Made by a program: the position numbers and the translations under genes. Shown here one piece after another: positions 25,848 to 34,158 of a stretch of DNA of 64,000 nucleotides. Each line of letters begins with the position of its first letter. The first letter of the stretch is position 1. The stretch comes from an uncultured Sphingomonas sp. GTDB taxonomy: Bacteria; Pseudomonadota; Alphaproteobacteria; Sphingomonadales; Sphingomonadaceae. The stretch is taken from positions 1-64,000 of the forward strand of contig NZ_CALMPA010000071.1 of NCBI RefSeq assembly GCF_937871615.1. Reading direction: 5' to 3'. Below the pieces are notes generated by a model. The model saw only the letters and a list, made by a program, of their open reading frames with translations. It was not told the DNA's origin and did no database searches.

Positions 25848-26269
25848 GCCGCTTCTCCTTCCCTGACGGGCGCGAAAGCATAAGTGAGCACGGGCTCGCC
25901 GCTCTCGTCGGTACGATAGGCTTCGGTGGTGATACGCATCGGTTCGCCGATCCTGAGGCTTTCAAGGTCGTTTGCGACAAGGCGGGATTCGACGATCAAC
26001 TGCCCCGGCAACTCGACATAGCCGACGCCATATGGCTTGAAATTCTGCTCGTCGCCGTCGCCGTTGAACGGCGTCTTCGGGCGGAAGCGCTGGATCGTAT
26101 AGGACCAGAGCCTGCCCTCCGGCGCCAATTCCACCGTCTCGTAATCGTCCGCGCCGGCACCTGCGGGCAATGGAAAACGCAACCGTCCGGTCTGCCGCGA
26201 TTTGCCCGCGAGCAGCCGCGTCGCTGCCCCTTCCCCGATAAACAGCCCCTCAGCCACTGCCCGTGCCAT
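25844..26269 (-). CDS. DUF35 OB-fold protein without zinc-ribbon cysteines
   Basis: The 141-residue protein has the C-terminal OB-fold of DUF35 proteins (GYVELPGQLIVESRL, then GEPMRI), which partner thiolase-fold enzymes. DUF35 members normally begin with a rubredoxin-like zinc ribbon. Here the segment is GKSRQTGRLRFP, with Ser24 and Thr27 where Cys-x2-Cys is expected, and the whole protein has no cysteine. It probably stabilises or activates the adjacent thiolase-fold enzyme without binding zinc. Confidence 0.8.
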   Translation of the reverse strand: MARAVAEGLFIGEGAATRLLAGKSRQTGRLRFPLPAGAGADDYETVELAPEGRLWSYTIQRFRPKTPFNGDGDEQNFKPYGVGYVELPGQLIVESRLVANDLESLRIGEPMRITTEAYRTDESGEPVLTYAFAPVREGEAA

Positions 26270-26287
26270 TGTCTCTCTCCCTAACGC

Positions 26288-27496
26288 TCAGAGCCCGAGG
26301 CCCGCTTTCGCGATGATGTTGCGTTGCACCTCGCTCGATCCGCCGAAGATCGTCGTCGCCCTGGTGTTGAGGTAACGGGCTGTCGGCGTCAGCGCATGGG
26401 CGAGGCCGACGACATCCTCGTTCGCGCCCATACCGAGCGCATGGCGCTGATCGACCGCGGCATATAATCCGAGCGCCTCCGACGTGAGTTGCGCCAGCCG
26501 TTGCGTCGCCTCGCTGACCGTCAGCTTCAGGATCGACGCGGTGACGTTGCTCGTGATCTCGCCCGTACCGCGACTGGCGATCTGGCGGCGTTCGGTCCAG
26601 TCGATCGCGAGTATCTCGGTCTCAAGCTGCATGATGCGATGCCGGAAATCGGCGATGTCCCACAAATTACCGCCGTCGTCGCCCGGCTCGCTACGCGCGA
26701 TCCGCTTGAGATTGGCAAGCTGCGCATTGAGCCGACCCGCCGCCGATCCACCGCCGCGTTCGAAAGTCAGCAGGTATTTGGCGATCGTCCAGCCTTCGCC
26801 CTCCTCGCCGATCCGGTTGTCGATGGGTACGCGGACGTTATCGAGGAACACCTGATTGACCTCATGTTCGCCCGACATCGAGACGATCGGCGTGACGGTC
26901 AGGCCGGGCGAATCGATCGGCGCGAGCAGGAAGCTGATCCCTGTCTGTCGCGGCCCTTCCCGCCCCGTGCGCACCAGCAGGAAAATCCAGTTCGCCTCGT
27001 GCGCGTGCGTCGTCCAGATTTTGGTGCCGTTGATGACGTAATCGTCGCCGTCGCGCTCGGCCCGCGTCTTGAGCGAGGCGAGATCGGAGCCGGCGCCAGG
27101 TTCCGAATAGCCCTGGCACCAATAATGTTCACCAGAGAGCATCTTCGGCAGGAAGAAGTCCTTCTGTTCCCGCGTGCCGAATTCCATGATGACCGGCCCG
27201 CACAGCGCCAGCCCCATCGCGGGCAGCGTAGGCGTACCCGCCAAGCCGCATTCGCGATCAAAGATATAGCGCTGCATCGCCGTCCAGCCGGGGCCGCCAT
27301 ATTCCTTCGGCCAGCTCGGCGCGATCCAGCCCTTTTCGAACAGGATGCGATGCCATTCGCGCGCCAGCGCACCTTCGGCAAAAACGCCGGCCTGCTTCGC
27401 CGCCGCCGCGCGCAGCGCCGGCGTGAACTTCTCGGCGAGGAATTGGCGTACCTCAGTTTCGAAAAATAGGTCTTCCTGGGTTGGCGTGGTATCCAT
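26288..27496 (-). CDS. Acyl-CoA dehydrogenase
   Basis: A 402-residue FadE-type enzyme with the motif WCQGYSEPGAGSDLA at the FAD/substrate site and the C-terminal FGGSSEVQRNIIA. The start at 27496 leaves a ten-base gap after the E2 gene and has GAGG upstream. It lies between E2 and the DUF35 gene in one operon, so its enoyl-CoA product probably feeds a C-C cleavage step by the thiolase-fold/DUF35 pair. Confidence 0.92.
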   Translation of the reverse strand: MDTTPTQEDLFFETEVRQFLAEKFTPALRAAAAKQAGVFAEGALAREWHRILFEKGWIAPSWPKEYGGPGWTAMQRYIFDRECGLAGTPTLPAMGLALCGPVIMEFGTREQKDFFLPKMLSGEHYWCQGYSEPGAGSDLASLKTRAERDGDDYVINGTKIWTTHAHEANWIFLLVRTGREGPRQTGISFLLAPIDSPGLTVTPIVSMSGEHEVNQVFLDNVRVPIDNRIGEEGEGWTIAKYLLTFERGGGSAAGRLNAQLANLKRIARSEPGDDGGNLWDIADFRHRIMQLETEILAIDWTERRQIASRGTGEITSNVTASILKLTVSEATQRLAQLTSEALGLYAAVDQRHALGMGANEDVVGLAHALTPTARYLNTRATTIFGGSSEVQRNIIAKAGLGL

Positions 27497-27506
27497 CGCT
27501 ACATCC

Positions 27507-28265
27507 TCACTTGAGGTTGCCGGCATCGGCGATCAGCGCGGCGAACGCCTGCAGCCAGCGCGCGCCGGTCGCGCCATCAATAACGCGGTGGTCGCAGGTA
27601 AGCGTCACGGTCATCATCTTTGCGACACCGGGTGCGCCGTTCACCGGCACCACACGATCCTCGACCGCGCCGACCGACAAGATCGCGCCATGCGGCGGAT
27701 TCAGGATCGATCCGAAGCTTGACACGCCATACATGCCCAGGTTCGAGATGCAGAAGCTGCCGCCGTTATATTCGTCCGGCTTCAACCGCTTGCGTCGCGC
27801 TCGATCGGCCAGATCGCGTACCTCGATCGCGATTTCGCGCGCCGCCTTGACTTCCGCATCGCGCACGATCGGCGTAATCAGCCCGCCCGGAATGGAGACC
27901 GCCACCGCAACGTCAGCGTGATGATGACGAACGACGCCATGCTCGGTGAAGCTGGCATTCACCTCCGGCACCGCGATCAGCGCCTGCGCGACCGCCGAGA
28001 CAAGCATGTCGTTGACGGAAACCTTGCCCGCCTCACCCGGATCATAAGCGGCCCGCGCGTCGATCAGCGGCTGCGCCGCGATATGCGCGACCAGCGGAAA
28101 GTGCGGAATGTCGCGCGCCGCCTCGGCCAGGCGCCTTGCCACCACGCGGCGCACGCCATCGAGCGGCGTCAGGTCGTAGCGCCCACGCGCGATGCCAAGA
28201 AGTTCCAGCGCCTCCGCTATGGGATCGGCCTGCGGCGGAATCGAGATCGGTGCTTGCGTCGCCAT
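27507..28265 (-). CDS. 2-oxoacid dehydrogenase E2 catalytic core without lipoyl or E1/E3-binding domain
   Basis: The 252-residue protein is the acyltransferase core of E2. The catalytic motif is His226-x3-Asp230 in CDHRVIDG, with GGSFCISNLGMYG before it. Normal E2 proteins carry one or more lipoyl domains and a subunit-binding domain ahead of the core. Here only about 30 residues precede the core, with no lipoyl-lysine motif. A separate lipoyl protein lies at the far end of the same operon (22405). The start at 28265 faces the MDR gene across 53 bases. Confidence 0.88.
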   Translation of the reverse strand: MATQAPISIPPQADPIAEALELLGIARGRYDLTPLDGVRRVVARRLAEAARDIPHFPLVAHIAAQPLIDARAAYDPGEAGKVSVNDMLVSAVAQALIAVPEVNASFTEHGVVRHHHADVAVAVSIPGGLITPIVRDAEVKAAREIAIEVRDLADRARRKRLKPDEYNGGSFCISNLGMYGVSSFGSILNPPHGAILSVGAVEDRVVPVNGAPGVAKMMTVTLTCDHRVIDGATGARWLQAFAALIADAGNLK

Positions 28266-28282
28266 GGCTCTTGCTACACAAC

Positions 28283-28298
28283 ATTTTGCATAACGCAT
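28283..28298. promoter_or_regulatory. Candidate operator ATTTTGCATAACGCAT
   Basis: This 16-base element lies in the 53-base gap between the divergent E2 operon and MDR/ferredoxin operon. It matches the core of the inverted repeat before the TetR gene (16183-16198) at 14 of 16 positions. It also contains the ATAACGC/GCGTTAT element seen upstream of other cluster genes. It is a strong candidate for control of both operons. Confidence 0.5.
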
Positions 28299-28318
28299 CA
28301 ACTTTTTTCGGAGTCCCC

Positions 28319-29323
28319 ATGCGCTGGAGAATTGCCGCCCGACCGACCGGCCGGGCGCTGCGCCCTGACGACTTTGAGCGCGACGAAACCCCACTCGATC
28401 GGGAACCCGCGCCGGGCGAATTGAAGGTCCGCGTGCTCATGCTTTCCTGCGACCCTGCGCAGAAGGGCTGGATGGAGAATGCCGGCGGCTATGCCGCACC
28501 GACCGAAATCGGCGACATCATGCCGGCCGGCGGAATCGGCCAGGTGATCGAAAGCGCGGCCGAAGGTTACGCGCCTGGCGACCTGGTGCAGAGCTCGCTC
28601 GGATGGTCCGACGAGATGATCGTGCCGTCAAAAGGAATACGCGTGGTCCCGCGCGAGCCGGACGCGCCGCGCCTCAATCTCGGGCTGCTGGGGTCGAGCG
28701 GCCTCACCGCCTATTTCGGGCTGACGCGCATCGGTGAACCACGTGCGGGCGATACACTCGTGATAACGGGTGCCGCCGGCGCCGTCGGCTCGATCGTCGG
28801 GCAATTGGGCAAGATCGCGGGCTGCCGCGTGATCGGAATCGCCGGCGGGCCGAACAAATGCCGCTGGCTCACCGAGGAACTCGGATTCGATCACGCGATC
28901 GACTACAAGGCCGAAAAGGTGAAGCATCGCGTCAGGGAGCTGGCGCCGGATGGCATTGATGTGTTGTGGGACAATGTCGGCGGCCCAATGCTCGACGATC
29001 TGATGGCGCGGATCGCGCGACGCGCGCGCATCGTGATCTGTGGCGGCATCGCGCGCTATCAGCAGGAAGGACGACCGCCCGGCCCGAGCAACTATTTCAA
29101 CATCGTCTTCAAGAGCGCGCGCATGGAGGGGTTCCTGCTCTCCGACTTCCAGGGCGATCTGGACATCGGGCGCGACCGGCTGCGCCGCTGGCTGGCGGAA
29201 GGACGGATCATCCAGCGCGACGAGGTTGTGAACGGGCTGGAAAAGGCGCCCGAAACGCTGATGCGATTGTTTGCGGGCGACAATCTGGGCAAGTTGCTCA
29301 TTCACGTGGCGGAGCCATCGTAA
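28319..29323 (+). CDS. Zinc-free MDR NAD(P)H oxidoreductase
   Basis: A 334-residue paralogue of the reductases at 14579 and 37484, with the cofactor motif TGAAGAVGS, IGIAGGPNKC and WDNVGG. It probably reduces an enone or enoyl intermediate, or acts as an alcohol dehydrogenase without zinc. It is co-transcribed with the ferredoxin gene, four bases downstream, and divergent from the 2-oxoacid dehydrogenase/thiolase-fold operon. Confidence 0.87.
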   Translation: MRWRIAARPTGRALRPDDFERDETPLDREPAPGELKVRVLMLSCDPAQKGWMENAGGYAAPTEIGDIMPAGGIGQVIESAAEGYAPGDLVQSSLGWSDEMIVPSKGIRVVPREPDAPRLNLGLLGSSGLTAYFGLTRIGEPRAGDTLVITGAAGAVGSIVGQLGKIAGCRVIGIAGGPNKCRWLTEELGFDHAIDYKAEKVKHRVRELAPDGIDVLWDNVGGPMLDDLMARIARRARIVICGGIARYQQEGRPPGPSNYFNIVFKSARMEGFLLSDFQGDLDIGRDRLRRWLAEGRIIQRDEVVNGLEKAPETLMRLFAGDNLGKLLIHVAEPS

Positions 29324-29327
29324 GCAG

Positions 29328-29645
29328 ATGATCGCAATAGATTTCGTCCAGCCGGACGGCACGCGGGAAAAGATATTCACCCGCGAGGGATATACGTTGA
29401 TGGAGGCCGCGGTCCGCAGCGGCGTTGCCGGCATATTGGCCGAGTGCGGGGGCTCATGCGCCTGCGCGACATGCCATGTGATCGTGGACCCCGATTGGGT
29501 GGAAACCGTTGGGCCACCGAACACGATGGAGGAGCAATTGCTCGAAATGCTCGATACCCGGCAAGCAGCATCTCGCCTCGGCTGCCAGGTGAAGTTGAAG
29601 CAGGCGTTCGACGGGCTGGTCGTGCAGGTGCCCGCGATAGATTGA
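29328..29645 (+). CDS. [2Fe-2S] ferredoxin, adrenodoxin/putidaredoxin type
   Basis: The 105-residue protein has the cluster ligands Cys40-x5-Cys46-x2-Cys49 and Cys86, the pattern of vertebrate-type ferredoxins that serve bacterial P450s. An extra Cys lies at 44. It most likely passes electrons to the P450 at 17050; it could also serve the Rieske oxygenases. No ferredoxin reductase gene is in the window, so the reductase must come from elsewhere. Confidence 0.93.
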   Translation: MIAIDFVQPDGTREKIFTREGYTLMEAAVRSGVAGILAECGGSCACATCHVIVDPDWVETVGPPNTMEEQLLEMLDTRQAASRLGCQVKLKQAFDGLVVQVPAID

Positions 29646-29653
29646 CCCGCAGG

Positions 29654-29690
29654 GTTTCGCCCCCCGCGCACAGCGCGCGGGGAGCGAAAC
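29654..29690. terminator. Long hairpin between convergent genes, probable bidirectional terminator
   Basis: Sixteen-base arms pair with one mismatch around a 5-base loop (GTTTCGC...GCGAAAC at the base). The hairpin fills almost the entire 46-base gap between the convergent ferredoxin and SDR genes. The T-run is only two bases, but the stem is very strong. Confidence 0.65.
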
Positions 29691-29691
29691 T

Positions 29692-30447
29692 TCAGAACTG
29701 CACGCGCTTAGTATAGCCGCCGTCGATCACCACGTTCGTCCCCGTGGTATAAGACGATGCCGGGCTGGCGAGGAATACCACCGTTCGCGCCACCTCCTCG
29801 GCGCTGCCGAAACGGCCAAGCGCCATCTGCGCTTCGGTCGACTTGTAAAAGTCCGGCATACCCGCCTCGATCTTCGACCAGTTGCCGCCATCGAACCGGA
29901 TCGGGCCGGGCGATACCATGTTCACGCGAATGCCCTTCGGCCCCCACGCCTGGCTCAACTGCTTACCATAAGTGATGAGCGCGGCCTTGAGCGCGTTGAA
30001 CGCCTGCGGCTGGATGAACGTCTCGAACGCGGCGGTGCTCGACATCAGGATGACCGATCCGGCGCCCGATTTTTCGAGATACGGCTCCAGCGTCTGGCAG
30101 CCCTCGACCGCGCCCTTCAAGTCATACTGGAACGTCATGTCCCAGTCGCCCGTTCCGCCGGCCCCCGACGAACTGACGTTGTGAATGAAGATATCCACCC
30201 CGCCCAACGCATCAGCAGCCTTTTTCAGCCAGTCGAGATAGCCGCCATCGCTCATGTCGAGGCTGTCGCCGATCACCTTGCCGCCATGTTTCGCGAGCGA
30301 CGCCTTCGCCTCCGCCACCTGCCTCGCATCGCGCGAGAAGAAGGCAATGTCGGCGCCCTCCGCCGCAAAGATTTCCAGTGCGGCACGGCCCAGCCCCCGG
30401 CTACCGCCGGACAAGATCACCTTCTTGCCCTTAAGCGCGAGGTCCAT
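29692..30447 (-). CDS. SDR-family protein with Phe in place of the catalytic Tyr (paralogue of 10757)
   Basis: The 251-residue protein is an SDR by its cofactor motif SGGSRGLG and fold. Ser137 and Lys154 are present, but the catalytic Tyr is Phe150 (AFNALK), exactly as in the paralogue at 10757. Both share the MDL...LKG start and the GGYTKRVQF end. It lies two bases after a ThuA-like gene, as the last gene of the operon starting with the MFS gene at 35532. It may have lost ordinary reductase chemistry or gained another. Confidence 0.85.
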   Translation of the reverse strand: MDLALKGKKVILSGGSRGLGRAALEIFAAEGADIAFFSRDARQVAEAKASLAKHGGKVIGDSLDMSDGGYLDWLKKAADALGGVDIFIHNVSSSGAGGTGDWDMTFQYDLKGAVEGCQTLEPYLEKSGAGSVILMSSTAAFETFIQPQAFNALKAALITYGKQLSQAWGPKGIRVNMVSPGPIRFDGGNWSKIEAGMPDFYKSTEAQMALGRFGSAEEVARTVVFLASPASSYTTGTNVVIDGGYTKRVQF

Positions 30448-30449
30448 GC

Positions 30450-31232
30450 TTACTCTCCCTTCATGCGTTGGATGGCGGGCGCCTTCGCCCAATCGAGCCC
30501 GCGCCGCAGTAATTCGTAATAAACGTCGAGTTCCCATGAGCAGCGATCGACGGTCGGCCACCAGTCGCGCAGCGGCTGAAGATCGTAATGCCCCCGGCAA
30601 TGGCCTAGCGCGTTATAGAGCACCGCGCCCTCACCAAGCGGTCGCAGATAAACGACCGGGTGCCGCGCCTTTTCCCATGTCGCATCCACGAAGCCGGGCG
30701 TTTCCCCGCCGAATTCGGTATCGAGCAGGACGTGCAGATCGGCGCGCGGACGGCTGAGATACAGTTCGTCCGTTGTCTCGAACGGCTCGATTCCGGCGGA
30801 AATCGGATGCTTCGCGTCCGCCACCTCGATGCGGATCGGCTCGATCGGAGGATGCGAGGCGAAGGCGGACCCGAGCGTCTCCATGAAATGTGGCGCCCAG
30901 TCCGGCGTGTCGACCAACCCGTTCTCAAGGAAGCGCAGGATCGAATTGGTGCCGTGCAGGGCGTAATATCGCCCGCCCCCCGCAACGAAGGCGCGGATCG
31001 CTTCCTGCGCCTTCAGGCTCGGCATCACGTCGCAGGTATAGCTTACGAGCAGGTCGCAGGCAGCGATCGCCTCGACGCATTCGAAATCCTCGAACACGCG
31101 CGTGCGCACCCGTTCGTCCTCGGCCAGCAGCTTGAGCAGTTCGAGCCGGGCGAAATCTATGTCGTGATACCTGCCGCCCGCGATCAGCACGCAATTGATG
31201 GGCCGCTGATCCGCTTTCCGTTCCTCAGCCAT
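30450..31232 (-). CDS. ThuA-like domain protein
   Basis: The 260-residue protein carries ThuA features more clearly than the one at 9216: a segment reading LLVSYTCDVMPSLKAQEAI, then GGGRYYALHG and, late in the protein, ARHPVVYLRPLG. Its ATG overlaps the stop of the VOC gene by one base (TAATG). It lies immediately before the SDR at 29692, repeating the ThuA-SDR pairing at 9216-10744. The reaction is unknown; hydrolysis or isomerisation of a cyclic intermediate is possible. Confidence 0.8.
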   Translation of the reverse strand: MAEERKADQRPINCVLIAGGRYHDIDFARLELLKLLAEDERVRTRVFEDFECVEAIAACDLLVSYTCDVMPSLKAQEAIRAFVAGGGRYYALHGTNSILRFLENGLVDTPDWAPHFMETLGSAFASHPPIEPIRIEVADAKHPISAGIEPFETTDELYLSRPRADLHVLLDTEFGGETPGFVDATWEKARHPVVYLRPLGEGAVLYNALGHCRGHYDLQPLRDWWPTVDRCSWELDVYYELLRRGLDWAKAPAIQRMKGE

Positions 31233-31789
31233 TATCGTCCCCTCACCGGATCGGTGCCATCCCAGGTGCGATGCGCCTCGCGCATCATGGCGAAACCCTG
31301 TCGCCCGGCCTCGCCGATCTGGAGGTATTCCATGACCGTGCCTGGCCCGCCGCCAGTATCGACATAGATCACCGCGCCCATCCCGCCGGGAAGGGTTCCC
31401 TCCTGCACCACGATGCCGCCCTGCCGCACCACGCGGCGGCGCGCTTCGCCGATATCGTCGACCAGCACGCACATATGCTGCACGCCCTCACGGCCCTGCG
31501 CACGCCATTCCGTGTACATCGACGGCGCATCATTGTGCTGCCGGATCAACTCGATCTGAATGTCCCCCAGGTAACCGAGCGCCATCGAGAAATCTATGTC
31601 GCTCGGCTGGCCGCGAAACTTCACATTCTCCAGTTTCACATGATGGTTCTCGAAGAACGGCCCCGCGCCCAGCGACACCCAATGCGCCAGCGCGGCATCG
31701 TAATTCGCCGGGCAATAGGATAGCTGCATCACCGGCCCTAGCGCGGCGACGCTGTCGCCCGCACCCGGCCCTTCGCGCAAGTCACTCAT
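31232..31789 (-). CDS. VOC (glyoxalase/epimerase-like) protein
   Basis: The 185-residue protein resembles methylmalonyl-CoA epimerase-like and glyoxalase VOC proteins. It has two beta-alpha-beta halves, with possible metal ligands in GVQHMCVLVDD (His) and in VMEYLQI (Glu). It overlaps the upstream SDR by four bases and the ThuA-like gene by one. An epimerase, lyase or dioxygenase role on a CoA or ring intermediate is possible; the sequence does not decide. Confidence 0.8.
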   Translation of the reverse strand: MSDLREGPGAGDSVAALGPVMQLSYCPANYDAALAHWVSLGAGPFFENHHVKLENVKFRGQPSDIDFSMALGYLGDIQIELIRQHNDAPSMYTEWRAQGREGVQHMCVLVDDIGEARRRVVRQGGIVVQEGTLPGGMGAVIYVDTGGGPGTVMEYLQIGEAGRQGFAMMREAHRTWDGTDPVRGR

Positions 31790-32583
31790 TGTGCCACCTG
31801 CATCGCGGCCACCACCGACGCCTGAATCTCGTGCTTCCACGGGTTGCGGCGGAGCGTGAGCCCGCCATTCACCTGCAGATTCTGCCCGGTCATGAAGCAT
31901 TCGTCGGAGGACAGCCACACGGCGGCGGCGGCGATATCGTCGGAGGTGCCGACGCGCCCCAGCGGATAGCTTGGCACGAACGCTTCCCACAGGCCGGGCG
32001 TCTTGCCGTTCGCCGCCGTCATTGGCGTTTCGGTCAGTCCCGGCGAGATCGAGTTCGCCTTGATCCCGCGATCGCCGAACTCGTTCGCGATGCAGCGGAT
32101 GACATGATCGGTTCCCGCCTTCGTGCCCATATAGGCGGCGTGATCGTTGAGCATGATCGTTGCGGTGGCCGACGAAATCTGGATCAGCGAGCCGCCGTTC
32201 TTCATCGCCTCGATCATAGACTGGAAGAACAGGAACGGTCCTTTGAACTGGAGATCGCCGATCTGCTGCAATTCCTCCGCCGTCGTCTCCAGAAACGGCT
32301 TGAGCAGGCCCCAGCCAGAGGCGTTGATCGCGATGTCAATGCCGCCCATCTGCTCGACGGCAGATTTCGCCAACGCATCATTATCGGCCTTGCTGGTGAT
32401 GTCGCACGTCGCCATGAACGCCTTGCCCGGATGCGCGGCGACAAACTGTTCGAGAAACTCCGTCCTGCGCCCGGCGACCAGCACGCTGGCCCCTTCCGCG
32501 ATCAGGCGATGGCCGATCACCTGCCCCATATTGTCCTTGCCGGCGGCGCCGAGCACGATCGCGCGCTTGCCCTGAAGCCTCAT
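31786..32583 (-). CDS. Short-chain dehydrogenase/reductase (SDR)
   Basis: A 265-residue SDR with a divergent cofactor loop (LGAAGKDNMGQVIG) that recalls enoyl-reductase-like SDRs, yet with a standard Ser and Y-x3-K (YMGTK) active site. The start at 32583 follows the CoA-ligase stop by 19 bases. It is coupled to the VOC gene by an ATGA overlap. It may act on a CoA-bound intermediate made by the ligase upstream, which is inference. Confidence 0.85.
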   Translation of the reverse strand: MRLQGKRAIVLGAAGKDNMGQVIGHRLIAEGASVLVAGRRTEFLEQFVAAHPGKAFMATCDITSKADNDALAKSAVEQMGGIDIAINASGWGLLKPFLETTAEELQQIGDLQFKGPFLFFQSMIEAMKNGGSLIQISSATATIMLNDHAAYMGTKAGTDHVIRCIANEFGDRGIKANSISPGLTETPMTAANGKTPGLWEAFVPSYPLGRVGTSDDIAAAAVWLSSDECFMTGQNLQVNGGLTLRRNPWKHEIQASVVAAMQVAQ

Positions 32584-32602
32584 TCTTCCTCTCCTCTCGA
32601 TA

Positions 32603-34147
32603 TCATCCGATGGTGCGATCGGACGGCCAGAACGGCCGGCGTAACTCGCGCTTGTTGACCTTGCCCATCGCGTTGCGCCCGACTGTCTCCACCAGATCAA
32701 TGCTGCGCGGGCGCTTGTAACCGGCCAGTTTCTCGCGCACGAAAGCGAACAACTCGTCGCTCGTAACCGCGCGGCCCGGCTTTACGACGACCAGCGCCTT
32801 CACCTCCTCGCCCATGTCCGCGCTCGGCACGCCCACCACCGCGACGTCCTCGACGCCGGGATGCGCGATCAGCACCTGTTCGATCTCGGCGGGATAGATG
32901 TTGACGCCGCCCGAGACGATCATGTCGGACGAGCGATCCGTTATGAAAACATAGCCTTCGTCATCGACATAGCCGATCTCGCCCAGCGTGAAGACGCCCG
33001 GTTCGATATGCGCCGCCGCGGTCTTTTCGGGATCGTTGTGATAGACGATGCCGCGCCCGGTGGGATCGCGGAAATAAAGCTGGCCGATCTGGTTCGCGCC
33101 GAGCCGCTCGCCATTTTCGCCGATCACCACCATCTCGAACGGCGGCATCGCCTTGCCCACCGAGCCCGGCTTGCGCAGCCATTCCTCCGACGAGATCATG
33201 TTGGTCGAACCCGCCTCCGTCGCGCCATAGGCTTCGAGCAGGACTGGCCCCCACCATGCGATCATCGCGCGCTTCACATCGATCGGGCACGCCGCCCCGG
33301 TGTGCGAAACCAGCTTCAGGCTGGAAACGTCATATCGGCGGCGCACCTCCGGCGGCAGCGCCAGCAAGCGTTGGAAGTGCGTCGGCACCATCACGGAAGT
33401 GGCGACGCCGTATCTCTCGATATTGACCAGGATCTGCTCCGCATCGAACTTCGGCATCACGACGAGCGGTCGTCCGCCACCTAGCTGCCGCATCGAGCCG
33501 AGCGGGCCGGTGTGATAGTTCGGCCCGACGAGAATCCCCGGCCCCTGCGCGCCCGCTGCAACCTGCTGCGCCAGCACCGCGAACAGGCCCGCGATATCAT
33601 CCTCGCGCGGGAACATATTGGGGGGCGTCTCGGTGCCCTTGGGCCGGCCGGTCGTGCCGGAGGTATAGTGCATATAGGGCAGCGGGCGCATATGCGTGGG
33701 CGGTTCCACGTCGCTTGCCGCGGCAAGCCAGTCATCCCACGGCTGCACGCCGGCGATGCCGGTGCAGCGCCAGCCGATCACGCGTTCGATGCCAACCGCT
33801 TTCGCCGCGGCAAGCCCCGCCTCCGCTGTCTCCGGCCCGACGAACAGCAGCCGCGCGCCGCTATCCTTCAGGATATAAGCCAGTTCCTCGGCAGTGAGGT
33901 GGAAGTTCGCGGGCACACCCGAAACGCCCGCATGGAGCAGCGCGAGATAGGCCAGCGCCATTTCCGTCGAATTATGTGCGAACACCGCCGCGCGTGGTGC
34001 CCCTGCGCCGAAATCCTCGCCCAGCAGCGCATTGGTCGCTCGGTTCATGATTGGGTCGAGCGCGGCCCAGGTCAACGTCATCCGGCCATCGGTTACGGCC
34101 ATCGCATCGCCCGTGGTCTTTGCGCGGTTGGCGGCGGCAAGCGACAT
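32603..34147 (-). CDS. Acyl-CoA synthetase (AMP-forming ligase)
   Basis: The 514-residue protein belongs to the ANL family. It has the phosphate-binding loop YTSGTTGRPKG, the YGATE motif, the TDRSSDM hinge segment and a C-terminal NAMGKVNK with the catalytic Lys. It activates a carboxylic acid as its CoA thioester and is the only CoA ligase in the cluster, so it probably starts the beta-oxidation-like part. AGGAGAG precedes the start. It lies 11 bases downstream of the MFS gene. Confidence 0.92.
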   Translation of the reverse strand: MSLAAANRAKTTGDAMAVTDGRMTLTWAALDPIMNRATNALLGEDFGAGAPRAAVFAHNSTEMALAYLALLHAGVSGVPANFHLTAEELAYILKDSGARLLFVGPETAEAGLAAAKAVGIERVIGWRCTGIAGVQPWDDWLAAASDVEPPTHMRPLPYMHYTSGTTGRPKGTETPPNMFPREDDIAGLFAVLAQQVAAGAQGPGILVGPNYHTGPLGSMRQLGGGRPLVVMPKFDAEQILVNIERYGVATSVMVPTHFQRLLALPPEVRRRYDVSSLKLVSHTGAACPIDVKRAMIAWWGPVLLEAYGATEAGSTNMISSEEWLRKPGSVGKAMPPFEMVVIGENGERLGANQIGQLYFRDPTGRGIVYHNDPEKTAAAHIEPGVFTLGEIGYVDDEGYVFITDRSSDMIVSGGVNIYPAEIEQVLIAHPGVEDVAVVGVPSADMGEEVKALVVVKPGRAVTSDELFAFVREKLAGYKRPRSIDLVETVGRNAMGKVNKRELRRPFWPSDRTIG

Positions 34148-34158
34148 CTTCTCTCCTG

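Noticed and set aside
26489..27469. Plus-strand open frame of 326 codons opposite the acyl-CoA dehydrogenase
   Set aside because: Shadow of a well-supported gene; the translation has no motif and no ribosome site.
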